This document shows, one piece after another, positions 35,673-43,058 of a DNA stretch of 64,000 nucleotides. The stretch is from Oscillospiraceae bacterium (GTDB lineage Bacteria > Bacillota > Clostridia > Oscillospirales > Ruminococcaceae): assembly GCA_004555865.1 (NCBI GenBank), contig SFJO01000009.1:15953-79952 (forward strand), given 5' to 3'. A model generated the notes under the pieces. The model had not been told where the DNA came from. It searched no databases and saw only the letters and a list, made by a program, of their open reading frames with translations. Position numbers and translations under genes: made by a program. Every line of letters begins with the position of its first letter. Positions within the stretch are counted from its first letter, which is position 1.

Positions 35673-35690
35673 CCTTACAGTTTTGTAAGG
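35673..35690. promoter_or_regulatory. BceR-type operator upstream of the ABC genes
   Basis: Inverted repeat CCTTACA-GTTT-TGTAAGG (7-4-7). Its core TTACA-N4-TGTAA fits the TnACA-N4-TGTAA consensus described for BceR-like regulators. It lies about 125 bases upstream of the ATPase start, with another CTTACA half-site 21 bases away (35653-35658). This ties the ABC genes to the response regulator at 36748-37419. Confidence 0.7.
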
Positions 35691-35728
35691 TGCGTTAAAA
35701 GAAAACGATTTGCGGGAGGGAAAACCGG

Positions 35729-36751
35729 TCACTCCACCTCCAGCGCGGCGCTGGCCAGCCCCAAAAGGGCGCGTGTGCCCCGCCTGGGACCGTCCGATTC
35801 CAGCCGCAGGCTGTGGCCCAGGCGGTCGGTGATCTGGCGGCAAAGATGAAGCCCAAGGCCGGTGCTGCCCTGGTTCTGGCGGCCGCTCAGGCCGGTGTAC
35901 CCCTGTTCGAACACCCGGGGAAGATCCTCCGGGCGGATGCCGCAGCCGCTGTCGGCAATGACCAGCGTAAGCGGAGCATCCGGCTCCAGATACAGCCTCA
36001 CACCGCCGGATTGGGTGTATTGCAGGGCGTTCATCAGCAGCTGGCCGAGAACGAACCCAAGCCATTTTTCATCGGTGAGCACCGTCACATCGGATGGAAT
36101 GGCAAAATCCAGCGAAAGCCGCTTGTGCACAAACAGCGGGGCCAGCTGGCGCACCTGGGCCCGCGCGATGGGTTCCAGCGGGCAGCGGCGGATGACGTAA
36201 TCGGTGGTGAGGCTGCCCAGCCGCTGGCAGGCCAGGGCCATCTGCACGTACTGCTCAATGCGGGTGAGCTGCACGCCCACTTCCCCGGGGGCCGGGGTGG
36301 GGCTTTGCAGCAAAAGCCGCATGGCGGCGATGGGCGTTTTGATTTGGTGGGCCCACAGCTGGTAGTAGTCGTTCTGCTCGCGGCTGCGGCGGCGCTCCTC
36401 CTGTACGGCGGCAGTACGCCGCTGTTCCAGCGCCAGGGCCAGCGCCTGATAGTCGGCCTCGGTCAGGCTGGCGGCGGGCGGAAAGTCCTGCTCATCCAGC
36501 GCAGGCAGCGACAGAAGGGCGACCAGCTGCCGGTGGCGGCGCACAAAGCGGGCAAAGCCGCACGCACCCCAACCCACAAGGCCGGCAACACACAAAACGG
36601 CGGCATCCAGCAAAGGCGCGGCGGGAGCGGCGTAAAGCCAGCAGAACACCGCACACAGCCCCAGTGTGCCGAAGAAAAGCCCCAGTGCGGCGGCCTGGGT
36701 GCGCAGCCATGCTGCGAACAGAGCAAGAACGCTTTCTTGATTCAAGTTCAT
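35729..36751 (-). CDS. BceS-like intramembrane-sensing histidine kinase
   Basis: 340-residue kinase with two N-terminal helices separated by almost no extracellular loop (about residues 15-70), the hallmark of BceS-type kinases that sense through their ABC transporter. The phospho-acceptor is in QLWAHQIKTPIAAMRLL, the N-box is LLMNALQYTQSGG, and DSGCGIRPEDL plus GSTGLGLHLCRQI form the ATP site. The start overlaps the response regulator stop by four bases. Confidence 0.92.
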   Translation of the reverse strand: MNLNQESVLALFAAWLRTQAAALGLFFGTLGLCAVFCWLYAAPAAPLLDAAVLCVAGLVGWGACGFARFVRRHRQLVALLSLPALDEQDFPPAASLTEADYQALALALEQRRTAAVQEERRRSREQNDYYQLWAHQIKTPIAAMRLLLQSPTPAPGEVGVQLTRIEQYVQMALACQRLGSLTTDYVIRRCPLEPIARAQVRQLAPLFVHKRLSLDFAIPSDVTVLTDEKWLGFVLGQLLMNALQYTQSGGVRLYLEPDAPLTLVIADSGCGIRPEDLPRVFEQGYTGLSGRQNQGSTGLGLHLCRQITDRLGHSLRLESDGPRRGTRALLGLASAALEVE

Positions 36752-37419
36752 TCCACCAGATACCCCATTCCCTTTTTTGTAAGGATGAAATCGGTCAGGC
36801 CCAGCCCCTCCAGTTTGCGGCGCAGGCGGGCCACGTTTACCGTGAGGGTGTTTTCGTCCACATAGCAGTCGGTCTGCCACAGACGGCTCATCAGGTCCTC
36901 CCGGCTCACGGTGCGGCCGCGGTTTTCCATGAGAATGCGCAGAATGCCGAACTCGTTCTTGGTCAGCTCGGCCCGGCGGCCGCCGTAGGTCAGGCTGGCG
37001 CTGTCCAGGTCCAGCACGGCGCCCCGGTGCTGAATCAGCCGCCCCTCGCCGCCGAATTCGTAAGTGCGGCGCAGCAGCGCCTGAATTTTGGCCAGCAGCA
37101 GGTCCAGGTCAAAGGGCTTTGCAATAAAGTCATCGGCACCCAGGCTCAGGGCCATGACCTGATTCAGATTGTCGGCGGCGGAGGAGAGAAAAATCACAGG
37201 AACCCGGCTCACCCGGCGGATCTGGCTGCACCAGTGGTAGCCGCTGTAACTGGGCAGCCGTATGTCCAGAAGCACCAGCTGAGGTGCGGCGGCCACAAAT
37301 TCTTCCAGCACATGGGCAAAGTCCCGGGCGCAGACGGCCTCATAACCCCAGCGTTCCAGTTGTTCCGCCACCAGGCGGGCGATGACCGGGTCATCCTCCA
37401 CAATAAAAATTTTATGCAC
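36748..37419 (-). CDS. BceR-like OmpR-family response regulator
   Basis: 223-residue regulator. The receiver domain has acidic residues VEDD at 8-10, the phospho-aspartate D52 in LVLLDIRLP and the lysine in IAKPFD. The C-terminal winged helix (TKNEFGILRILMENRGR to VNVARLRRKLE and KKGMGYLVE) is of OmpR type. GTG at 37419 is chosen because AAAGGAACG precedes it; no ATG lies in the right place. It likely binds the operator at 35673-35690. Confidence 0.92.
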   Translation of the reverse strand: MHKIFIVEDDPVIARLVAEQLERWGYEAVCARDFAHVLEEFVAAAPQLVLLDIRLPSYSGYHWCSQIRRVSRVPVIFLSSAADNLNQVMALSLGADDFIAKPFDLDLLLAKIQALLRRTYEFGGEGRLIQHRGAVLDLDSASLTYGGRRAELTKNEFGILRILMENRGRTVSREDLMSRLWQTDCYVDENTLTVNVARLRRKLEGLGLTDFILTKKGMGYLVE

Positions 37420-37547
37420 GATACGTTCCTTTCCAAAGTTCAAACGGGTTTTGCGCAGGTTCTCTGCAATCGGCGAAGTGATTCCGCCGGTGAATAACAC
37501 GAAGGAAATCGGCGAATGGCTTCAGGCCGGGCCTTATCTCTGGGTTT

Positions 37548-37556
37548 ATTGTAGCA
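37548..37556 (-). promoter_or_regulatory. Extended -10 promoter of the Bce regulator-kinase genes
   Basis: Minus-strand TGCTACAAT (TACAAT at 37553-37548 with TG upstream), about 130 bases before the GTG start; the -35 region is poor. Confidence 0.5.
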
Positions 37557-37624
37557 CAAACCGAAAGGAAACGGCGGTGCCCCGGCGCATTTGCGGGCAA
37601 ACCGGTGCGGGTGCAGGCGTTTTC

Positions 37625-37653
37625 TTGACGAACCGGGCGAAAAATATTATCCT
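37625..37653 (+). promoter_or_regulatory. Promoter of the CPBP-tadA-SDR genes
   Basis: TTGACG (37625-37630), 17-base spacer, TATCCT (37648-37653), about 105 bases ahead of the CPBP start. Confidence 0.6.
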
Positions 37654-37758
37654 GAATAGGACTTGTTCCGTGCAGGTTTGTGCGCGGAACACGGCAAAGC
37701 GGCAACCTGTTTGCGGTGCAGCGCTTTGCGCGAACGACACAAACGAAAGGAGCCTTCC

Positions 37759-38640
37759 ATGGCGGAACCAAATGATTCCACAAAAAGCCTGGCCGGGTTT
37801 GCGCGGGCCGCGGGCCTGTGCGGCATGGCGGCGGTGGGCTACCTGTTTGTGGCGGCGCTGATGACGCTGGCCGCGCCGGTGGGCCTGGGGGAAACCGGCG
37901 GGGTGCTGTATGCGGGGCTGGCCCAGTGCCTGGCGCTGCTGCTTCCGGGAATTCTTGCTGCAAAAGCCGGCGGCCTCAGCCTGGGCAGCCTGGGCCTGCG
38001 CCCCGGCCCCAAGGGTGCAGTGCGGGCCTGGCTGCCGCTGTTTTTGGGGGCGGCGATGGCGGCGAACCTTCTGGCGGCGGGGCTGCGGCAGTTGGCGGGC
38101 AGAAGCCCGGAGGTGACGGTGCTGCCCGCCGGCGGGGCGGCTTTGGCGGCGGCCTGCCTGGTCAGCTGTCTGCTGCCCGCCCTGCTGGAGGAATGGATGT
38201 TCCGCGGCGTGATGGAGGGCTTGCTGGCCCCCTATGGCGATGGGGCGACCATTGTGGGGCAGGCGGTGCTGTTTGCCCTGCTGCACAGTGAGCCGGGCCA
38301 GTGCCTGACGGCGCTGGTGTGCGGGCTGGTGCTGGGGCTGCTGGCCCGGCGTGCGGGCAGCATTCGCCCCGGTGCGGCGCTGCATCTGGTGAACAATCTG
38401 CTGGCGTTTGCCAGCCAGTGGATGAACCAGTACGGGGCGGAGGATGTAGCCCTGCTGCTGGAATTAGTGCTGGCCGTGGGCGGCCCGGCCTGGGGGCTTT
38501 GGGCGCTTTGGCATCGCCGCAAACGCCGCCCTGCCTGGGAGCGGCCGCTGCGCCCCGGCCTTGCCCCCTGGAAGCTGGCGGTGTGCCCAGCCTACGTGGT
38601 GGCGGCCGCGGCCCTGCTGGCCCGGCTGGTATTGTCCTGA
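37759..38640 (+). CDS. CPBP (Abi) family intramembrane metalloprotease
   Basis: 293-residue membrane protein of the CAAX prenyl protease 2-like family. About eight hydrophobic segments surround the conserved motifs: EEWMFRGVMEG (the EExxxR motif), FALLHS with the second histidine site, and LHLVNNLL with the last. Bacterial members are linked to bacteriocin self-immunity or signalling, though substrates are mostly unknown. The ATG follows GAAAGGAGC. It stands beside a Bce peptide-resistance module, but is transcribed away from it. Confidence 0.85.
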   Translation: MAEPNDSTKSLAGFARAAGLCGMAAVGYLFVAALMTLAAPVGLGETGGVLYAGLAQCLALLLPGILAAKAGGLSLGSLGLRPGPKGAVRAWLPLFLGAAMAANLLAAGLRQLAGRSPEVTVLPAGGAALAAACLVSCLLPALLEEWMFRGVMEGLLAPYGDGATIVGQAVLFALLHSEPGQCLTALVCGLVLGLLARRAGSIRPGAALHLVNNLLAFASQWMNQYGAEDVALLLELVLAVGGPAWGLWALWHRRKRRPAWERPLRPGLAPWKLAVCPAYVVAAAALLARLVLS

Positions 38641-38686
38641 AACAACGCGGCCTTTTGCCGCACGGCACTGAAAAAGGAGAACCCCT

Positions 38687-39199
38687 GTGACGGATGAAGA
38701 ATTGATGCGGCTGGCCCTGGCCGAAGCCGACATGGCCTTTGCACTGGGCGAAGTGCCCGTGGGCGCTGTGGTGGCGAAGGACGGCCAGCCCATCGCCATG
38801 GCCCACAACACCCGGGAGACCGAGAAAAATGCCACCCATCATGCGGAACTTTTGGCCATTGACCGGGCCTGCAAGGCGTTGGGCGGCTGGCGGCTGTGGC
38901 AGTGCGAACTGTTCGTAACGCTGGAGCCCTGCCCTATGTGCAGCGGGGCCATCATCAACAGCCGCCTGAAACGGGTGGTGTATGGCGCGAAAGACCCAAA
39001 GGCCGGGTGCTGCGGCTCGCTGACCGATCTGTTTGCGCTTCCCTTCAACCACCATCCGGTGATTGAGGGCGGCCTGCTGGAGGAGGAGGCCGCCCTGCAG
39101 CTTCAGAACTTTTTTGCGGCCCTGCGGGAAAAACGCCAGCGGCTGAGAGAAGAAAAGCGGGCGGCCCGCCTGCAGATGGAGGAACAACACCATGAATAA
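38687..39199 (+). CDS. tadA: tRNA-specific adenosine deaminase
   Basis: 170-residue enzyme that converts the wobble adenosine of tRNA-Arg(ACG) to inosine. The zinc site is H52-A-E54 with E54 as proton shuttle, and P81-C82-P-M-C85 (TLEPCPMCSGAI). The characteristic C-terminal DPKAGCCGSLTDLF follows. Slightly longer than E. coli TadA owing to a charged tail. The start is GTG at 38687 after AAAAAGGAG. Its stop overlaps the SDR gene start by eight bases. Confidence 0.95.
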   Translation: MTDEELMRLALAEADMAFALGEVPVGAVVAKDGQPIAMAHNTRETEKNATHHAELLAIDRACKALGGWRLWQCELFVTLEPCPMCSGAIINSRLKRVVYGAKDPKAGCCGSLTDLFALPFNHHPVIEGGLLEEEAALQLQNFFAALREKRQRLREEKRAARLQMEEQHHE

Positions 39200-39917
39200 G
39201 ATCGTTTTGGTCACCGGCGGCAGCCGGGGCATTGGCGCCGCGGCGGTGCAGGCCTTTGCCCGGGCAGGCTGCCGGGTGATTTTGAACTACAACAAAAGCG
39301 AGGCGGCGGCCCGCGCCATCGCCGACGCCTGGCCGGGGCAGGTGTTCCCGGTTCAGGCGGACGTGAGCGACCCGGCCCAGGTGGAAGAGCTGTTTCGTCA
39401 GGCGGAGGCGCTGTGCGGCCCGGTGGAGGTGCTGGTGTGCAACGCGGGCCTGGCCCAGCAAAAGCTCTTTACGGACCTGACGGATGAGGATTGGGCACGG
39501 ATGATCGGCGTGCACCTGAGCGGGGCGTTTTACTGCTGCCGTCGGGCGCTGCCGGGGATGATCCGCCGCAAGTGGGGCCGCATCCTCACCGTGAGCAGTA
39601 TGTGGGGGCAGACCGGCGGCAGCTGCGAGGTACACTATTCCGCCGCCAAGGCCGGGTTGATCGGCCTGACCAAGGCGCTGGCCAAAGAGGAAGGCCCAAG
39701 CGGAATTACGGTGAACTGTGTGGCCCCCGGCGTGGTGGAAACCGACATGATGGCGAGCTTTACCGCCGAGGATAAGGCCGCTCTGGCGGAGGAGACCCCG
39801 GTGGGTCGCCTGGCTGCCCCAGAGGAGATTGCGCAGACGCTGGTGTTCCTTGCGGGCGAAAACGCCGGGTACATCACCGGGCAGGTGATCGGCCAGAATG
39901 GCGGCCTGGTGATCTGA
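39192..39917 (+). CDS. SDR family reductase (FabG-like)
   Basis: 241-residue short-chain dehydrogenase/reductase resembling 3-oxoacyl-ACP reductase. The cofactor site is TGGSRGIG (8-15), NAG is at 84-86, and the catalytic Ser136, Tyr149 and Lys153 are present. The C-terminus EEIAQTLVFLAGENAGYITGQVIGQNGG is typical. It is not in a fatty-acid cluster here, so the true substrate may differ. It is coupled to tadA by overlap. Confidence 0.85.
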   Translation: MNKIVLVTGGSRGIGAAAVQAFARAGCRVILNYNKSEAAARAIADAWPGQVFPVQADVSDPAQVEELFRQAEALCGPVEVLVCNAGLAQQKLFTDLTDEDWARMIGVHLSGAFYCCRRALPGMIRRKWGRILTVSSMWGQTGGSCEVHYSAAKAGLIGLTKALAKEEGPSGITVNCVAPGVVETDMMASFTAEDKAALAEETPVGRLAAPEEIAQTLVFLAGENAGYITGQVIGQNGGLVI

Positions 39918-39950
39918 GGGCGGGGTGCGCCGAACGCAAAGCAAAAACCA

Positions 39951-39992
39951 AAACAGCGGGAAAAGCGGAACGGCTTGCCCCGCTGTTTTTTT
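39951..39992 (+). terminator. Intrinsic terminator after the SDR gene
   Basis: AAACAGCGGG (39951-39960) pairs with CCCGCTGTTT (39978-39987), followed by a T run to 39992. Confidence 0.9.
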
Positions 39993-40011
39993 GCGCTTTT
40001 TTCAAACCTGC

Positions 40012-40070
40012 TTGACAGATGAATCGAATCTCGATATACTAAGAACCAAGATATATAGAACCTCGATAGA
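40012..40070 (+). promoter_or_regulatory. PadR gene promoter with repeated GATA motifs
   Basis: TTGACA (40012-40017), 17 bases, TATACT (40035-40040). Overlapping and following it are GATATA (40033, 40050) and GATAGA (40065), with GAACC after the first two. The repeats around the -10 and start site could be the PadR autoregulatory operator. Confidence 0.7.
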
Positions 40071-40100
40071 TTGAGGCAAGATAGAAAGGAGGCGGCCGCG

Positions 40101-40421
40101 ATGGAGGATCGGGTCCGGCGGGTGTATGTGCCCATGACGGAAACCGGGTTTTACATTCTGTTCAGCCTGAAACAGGAGCGGCACGGGTACAGCATCATTC
40201 AATATGTGCGCCGGCTGACCGGCGGGCAGGTGGTGATCAGCGCGGGCACCATGTACGGTACCCTGGCCAAAATGGAGAAGGACGGCCTGATCGTGTGCAC
40301 CCGGGAAGAGGAGAAGCGCAAACTTTACCGGCAGATGCCGCTGGGGCAGGAAATTCTGGAGTTGGAGCTGGCCCGCATTCGGCGCCTTTACAAAAACAGC
40401 ATGGGGGAGGAATGGTCATGA
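40101..40421 (+). CDS. PadR family transcriptional regulator
   Basis: 106-residue winged-helix repressor of the PadR type. The DNA-binding part carries TGFYILFSLKQERHGYSIIQYV and GTMYGTLAKMEKDGLI, followed by the wing and a short dimer helix. The ATG at 40101 has AAAGGAGG ahead. It overlaps the DUF2812 gene by the ATGA arrangement. PadR/DUF2812 pairs are recurrent in Clostridia; the regulator probably represses its own operon in response to an unknown signal. Confidence 0.92.
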   Translation: MEDRVRRVYVPMTETGFYILFSLKQERHGYSIIQYVRRLTGGQVVISAGTMYGTLAKMEKDGLIVCTREEEKRKLYRQMPLGQEILELELARIRRLYKNSMGEEWS

Positions 40422-40999
40422 GCGAAAAGCAGCTCAAACGGGAGTTCCGCCTGTTCACCATTGCGGAATATGAGAAAGAAGAGGCCTATCTGGCCCGGAA
40501 GCACCGGGAGGGCTGGAAGCTGGTGACGGCTGCCATGCCCGGCTGGTATACTTTTGAAGAGTGCGAGCCGGAAGAGGTGATCTACCAACTGGACTACAAC
40601 AGCACGCAGGGCGAGGAAAAAGAGCAGTATTTGCAGATGTTTGCGGACTGCGGCTGGGAATATGTGGACGAAATGAACGGCTGGCGGTACTTCCGCAAGC
40701 CGCTTGCCCAAGCGGACGGAGACGAGGCCATTTTCAGCAGCGATGCTTCCCGGCTGGAGCTGCTGGGGCGGGTGTTCCGCACCCGGATGCTGCCGGTGCT
40801 GCTGCTGTTCTTCTGCGCCGATGTGCCCATGGTGGCCCACGCACTGGCCTTAGGCTTTCCCACGCGGCCGGTGGAGCGGGGCGTTCTGCTGGGTATGATG
40901 ATTCTGTTCCTCTTTGCGCTGTGGATCGTGCTGCGCTGCGGAATTGGCTTATGGCAGCTGCGGCAGCGCTGCCGGCGGGATGAGGAGACACTCCGCTGA
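40418..40999 (+). CDS. DUF2812 membrane protein
   Basis: 193-residue protein. The first ~115 residues are a soluble DUF2812-type region (FRLFTIAEYEKEEAYLARKHREGW then CEPEEVIYQLDYN and CGWEYVDEMNGWRYFRK), followed by two hydrophobic helices (MLPVLLLFFCADVPMVAHAL and VLLGMMILFLFALWIVL). Function unknown; it is co-transcribed with the PadR regulator and may be the sensor or anti-regulator part of the pair. Confidence 0.8.
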   Translation: MSEKQLKREFRLFTIAEYEKEEAYLARKHREGWKLVTAAMPGWYTFEECEPEEVIYQLDYNSTQGEEKEQYLQMFADCGWEYVDEMNGWRYFRKPLAQADGDEAIFSSDASRLELLGRVFRTRMLPVLLLFFCADVPMVAHALALGFPTRPVERGVLLGMMILFLFALWIVLRCGIGLWQLRQRCRRDEETLR

Positions 41000-41019
41000 G
41001 CCACTCTACGGCCCGTAGG

Positions 41020-41048
41020 TTGCCATTTGGCCGAAGGTTCGGTATGCT
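41020..41048 (+). promoter_or_regulatory. Promoter of the XRE-desulfoferrodoxin gene
   Basis: TTGCCA (41020-41025), 17-base spacer, TATGCT (41043-41048), 84 bases before the ATG. Confidence 0.65.
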
Positions 41049-41132
41049 GAAACACGAAGCGGGGTGCCCGGGAACCCCTGAAACAGCACAAGAAACCAAT
41101 CGGCGGCAAACACTGCCGATTCAGGAGGCAAC

Positions 41133-41741
41133 ATGGAACAGTATGTGACGGGCAGCGTGATTCGTGCGCTGCGGGAGAAAAAGGAATTGACCCAGCGCCA
41201 ATTGGCCGAGCGCTTGTCGGTGAGCGACAAGACCGTAAGCAAATGGGAGACCGGCAAGGGCCTGCCGGACATCAGCCTGCTGGAGCCGCTGGCGGCCCAG
41301 TTGGGCGTAAGCGTGGCGGAACTACTGCGGGGCGAATGGGTGGAAAACCGCAACCGGGGAGGCAGCGTACCGCGGGCCAGCTTCTATGTCTGCCCGGTGT
41401 GCGGCAACGTGGTTTACGCCCTGGGCAAGGGCAGTTACAGCTGCTGCGGTATCACCCTGCCGTCGCTGGAAGCGGAAGCACCGGATGAAACCCATGCGCT
41501 GAAACAGGAATGGCTTGACGGCGAACTATACGTAACGCTGGCCCACTCGATGGAGAAGAAGCACTTTGTGAGCTTTGCCGCGCTGGTAAGCTTTGACCGG
41601 GTGCAGCTGGTAAAGCTGTATCCGGAACAGGAACCGGCCGTCCGCTTTGCGGGCGTGCGCCCGGGTGACCGGATCTTGGTTTACTGCAACCGGCATGGGC
41701 TGTTTGCGGAAAAGGCAGCGCGCCGTTCCGAAACCGACTGA
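41133..41741 (+). CDS. XRE regulator fused to a desulfoferrodoxin/superoxide-reductase-like domain
   Basis: 202-residue fusion. Residues ~7-66 are an XRE helix-turn-helix (LREKKELTQRQLAERLSVSDKTVSKWETG). Residues ~84-192 look like desulfoferrodoxin: a four-cysteine centre C87, C90, C104, C105 (CPVCG and CC), and ligands like the superoxide-reductase iron site, H138 and H144 (HSMEKKH) and C185 with H188 (YCNRHGLF); H121 may be a further ligand. The spacing of the last four matches the enzyme family. This suggests a regulator that senses superoxide, oxygen or iron state. The ATG has AGGAGG upstream. Confidence 0.85.
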   Translation: MEQYVTGSVIRALREKKELTQRQLAERLSVSDKTVSKWETGKGLPDISLLEPLAAQLGVSVAELLRGEWVENRNRGGSVPRASFYVCPVCGNVVYALGKGSYSCCGITLPSLEAEAPDETHALKQEWLDGELYVTLAHSMEKKHFVSFAALVSFDRVQLVKLYPEQEPAVRFAGVRPGDRILVYCNRHGLFAEKAARRSETD

Positions 41742-41814
41742 GTGAACGTGCGTTGGCCGCAAATGATCCAAGTAAACCTCTGCGCCCGGCGGGCGGCCTG
41801 CTGCGAATGCGGCG

Positions 41815-41837
41815 GCTGCCTTCCGGGCGGCTTTTTT
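41815..41837 (+). terminator. Intrinsic terminator after the XRE-desulfoferrodoxin gene
   Basis: GCTGCC (41815-41820) pairs with GGCGGC (41826-41831), loop TTCCG, then TTTTTT. Confidence 0.7.
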
Positions 41838-41888
41838 CACGCCGCCGTCTGCTGCCGCATACATTGGCGGGGAGAGGGGGCGTGAGGG

Positions 41889-42866
41889 ATGGCATTTTAT
41901 GAACGGGGAATGGACGTATCCCGCTATCAGGGGCTGGTGAACTGGCCCGCGGTGGCCGGGGCGGGAATTCAATTTGCGATGGTGCGCATTGGCTCAAGCA
42001 ACGGGGGCGCGGCGTATGTAGACCCGTATTTTCAGCGCAATGTACAGGGGGCACACGATGCGGGCCTGAAGGTGGGAGCCTACTATTTCACCTATGCCAA
42101 AACGCGGGATCAGGTGAACACTGAGCTGGAGACGTTTTTGATGGCCCTGGCCGGCCTGCGGCTGGAGTATCCGGTGTTTGTGGATGTGGAATCCAACCAG
42201 CTGACGGGGCTGGGGCGGCAGCCGCTGACCGAGCTGGTGCGTTATGCCATGGACATTCTGAATCAGAGCGGCTGGCTGCCCGGCTATTACACCTACACCG
42301 CCTTTGCCCAGCAGTATCTGGACACCCAGGCGCTGGCGGCCTATCCGCTGTGGATCGCCGATTATCGGGGCTATGTGGGGTACTCCGGCAGCTATGACCT
42401 GTGGCAGTATTCCTCCACCGGGCAGGTGGCGGGCGTTGAGGGCAATGTGGATCTGGATTACAGCTACAAGAACTTTCTGCCCCTGCTGCAGGAGACCGGG
42501 CTGAACGGCTACGGCACCGGCCGCCCGGCTATGCAGGCCCTCAGCGGCAAGGCCTTGCAGGTGACCAGCGCTCGGTGCGAATATTTTTACAGCCCCAATG
42601 TGGACGATGTGGCGGGCTACCTGCCACTGGGAACATACCCGGCCCTGGAGCTGAGCGAAGGGGAATGGCGCGGGTATGTATGGGTGACCTTCCGGTATGA
42701 AGAGCAGGTGTTCTGGGCGGTTCTTCTGGAGGACCGGAGCCGGCTCATCGACGCCCCGCAGGCCGACTGCACCGCCTGCGAGGAGGCGCTGGAACAGCTG
42801 CGCCACCGGGTGGAGACTGCGCTGGAGCTGATGGAACAGGCGCTGGATGCCCTGGAAGAAGCCTGA
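41889..42866 (+). CDS. GH25 lysozyme-like protein
   Basis: 325-residue protein with an N-terminal glycoside hydrolase family 25 domain (residues ~5-200) that hydrolyses the MurNAc-GlcNAc bond. Catalytic-site residues are D9 in MDVSRYQG, and D99 and E101 in VFVDVES; ADYRG and DLWQYSSTG are also typical. Residues ~215-300 are a beta-rich module of unknown type and the end is a helix with possible coiled coil. No signal peptide is visible. No holin or phage gene is nearby, so an endolysin origin is only a possibility. GGAGAGGGGG precedes the ATG region. Confidence 0.85.
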   Translation: MAFYERGMDVSRYQGLVNWPAVAGAGIQFAMVRIGSSNGGAAYVDPYFQRNVQGAHDAGLKVGAYYFTYAKTRDQVNTELETFLMALAGLRLEYPVFVDVESNQLTGLGRQPLTELVRYAMDILNQSGWLPGYYTYTAFAQQYLDTQALAAYPLWIADYRGYVGYSGSYDLWQYSSTGQVAGVEGNVDLDYSYKNFLPLLQETGLNGYGTGRPAMQALSGKALQVTSARCEYFYSPNVDDVAGYLPLGTYPALELSEGEWRGYVWVTFRYEEQVFWAVLLEDRSRLIDAPQADCTACEEALEQLRHRVETALELMEQALDALEEA

Positions 42867-42966
42867 AACAACGTTGGCGGCAAGGAGGGGCCGGGTACGG
42901 AGCTGAACAGGTTCGCGCCCGGGCTGTTTGACAAAGAAAATTTACAATTTGCCCATTGGTTTCGTC

Positions 42967-42995
42967 TGGAACGGCCGGCCGGGATATCCTATACT
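42967..42995 (+). promoter_or_regulatory. Possible promoter of the AI-2E family permease gene
   Basis: TATACT at 42990-42995 with a weak TGGAAC -35 at 42967-42972 (17-base spacer). A TTGACA at 42928-42933 has no matching -10. Confidence 0.45.
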
Positions 42996-43058
42996 AAACC
43001 TGTGCTGAAAAAACGGCGCGGCGGCACAAAACGGGCCGCGCCGGTGGAGGAGACCTGG

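Noticed and set aside
42928..42933. TTGACA before the AI-2E family gene as a -35 element
   Set aside because: No -10 hexamer at 16-18 bases; the TACAAT nearby is only about nine bases away.
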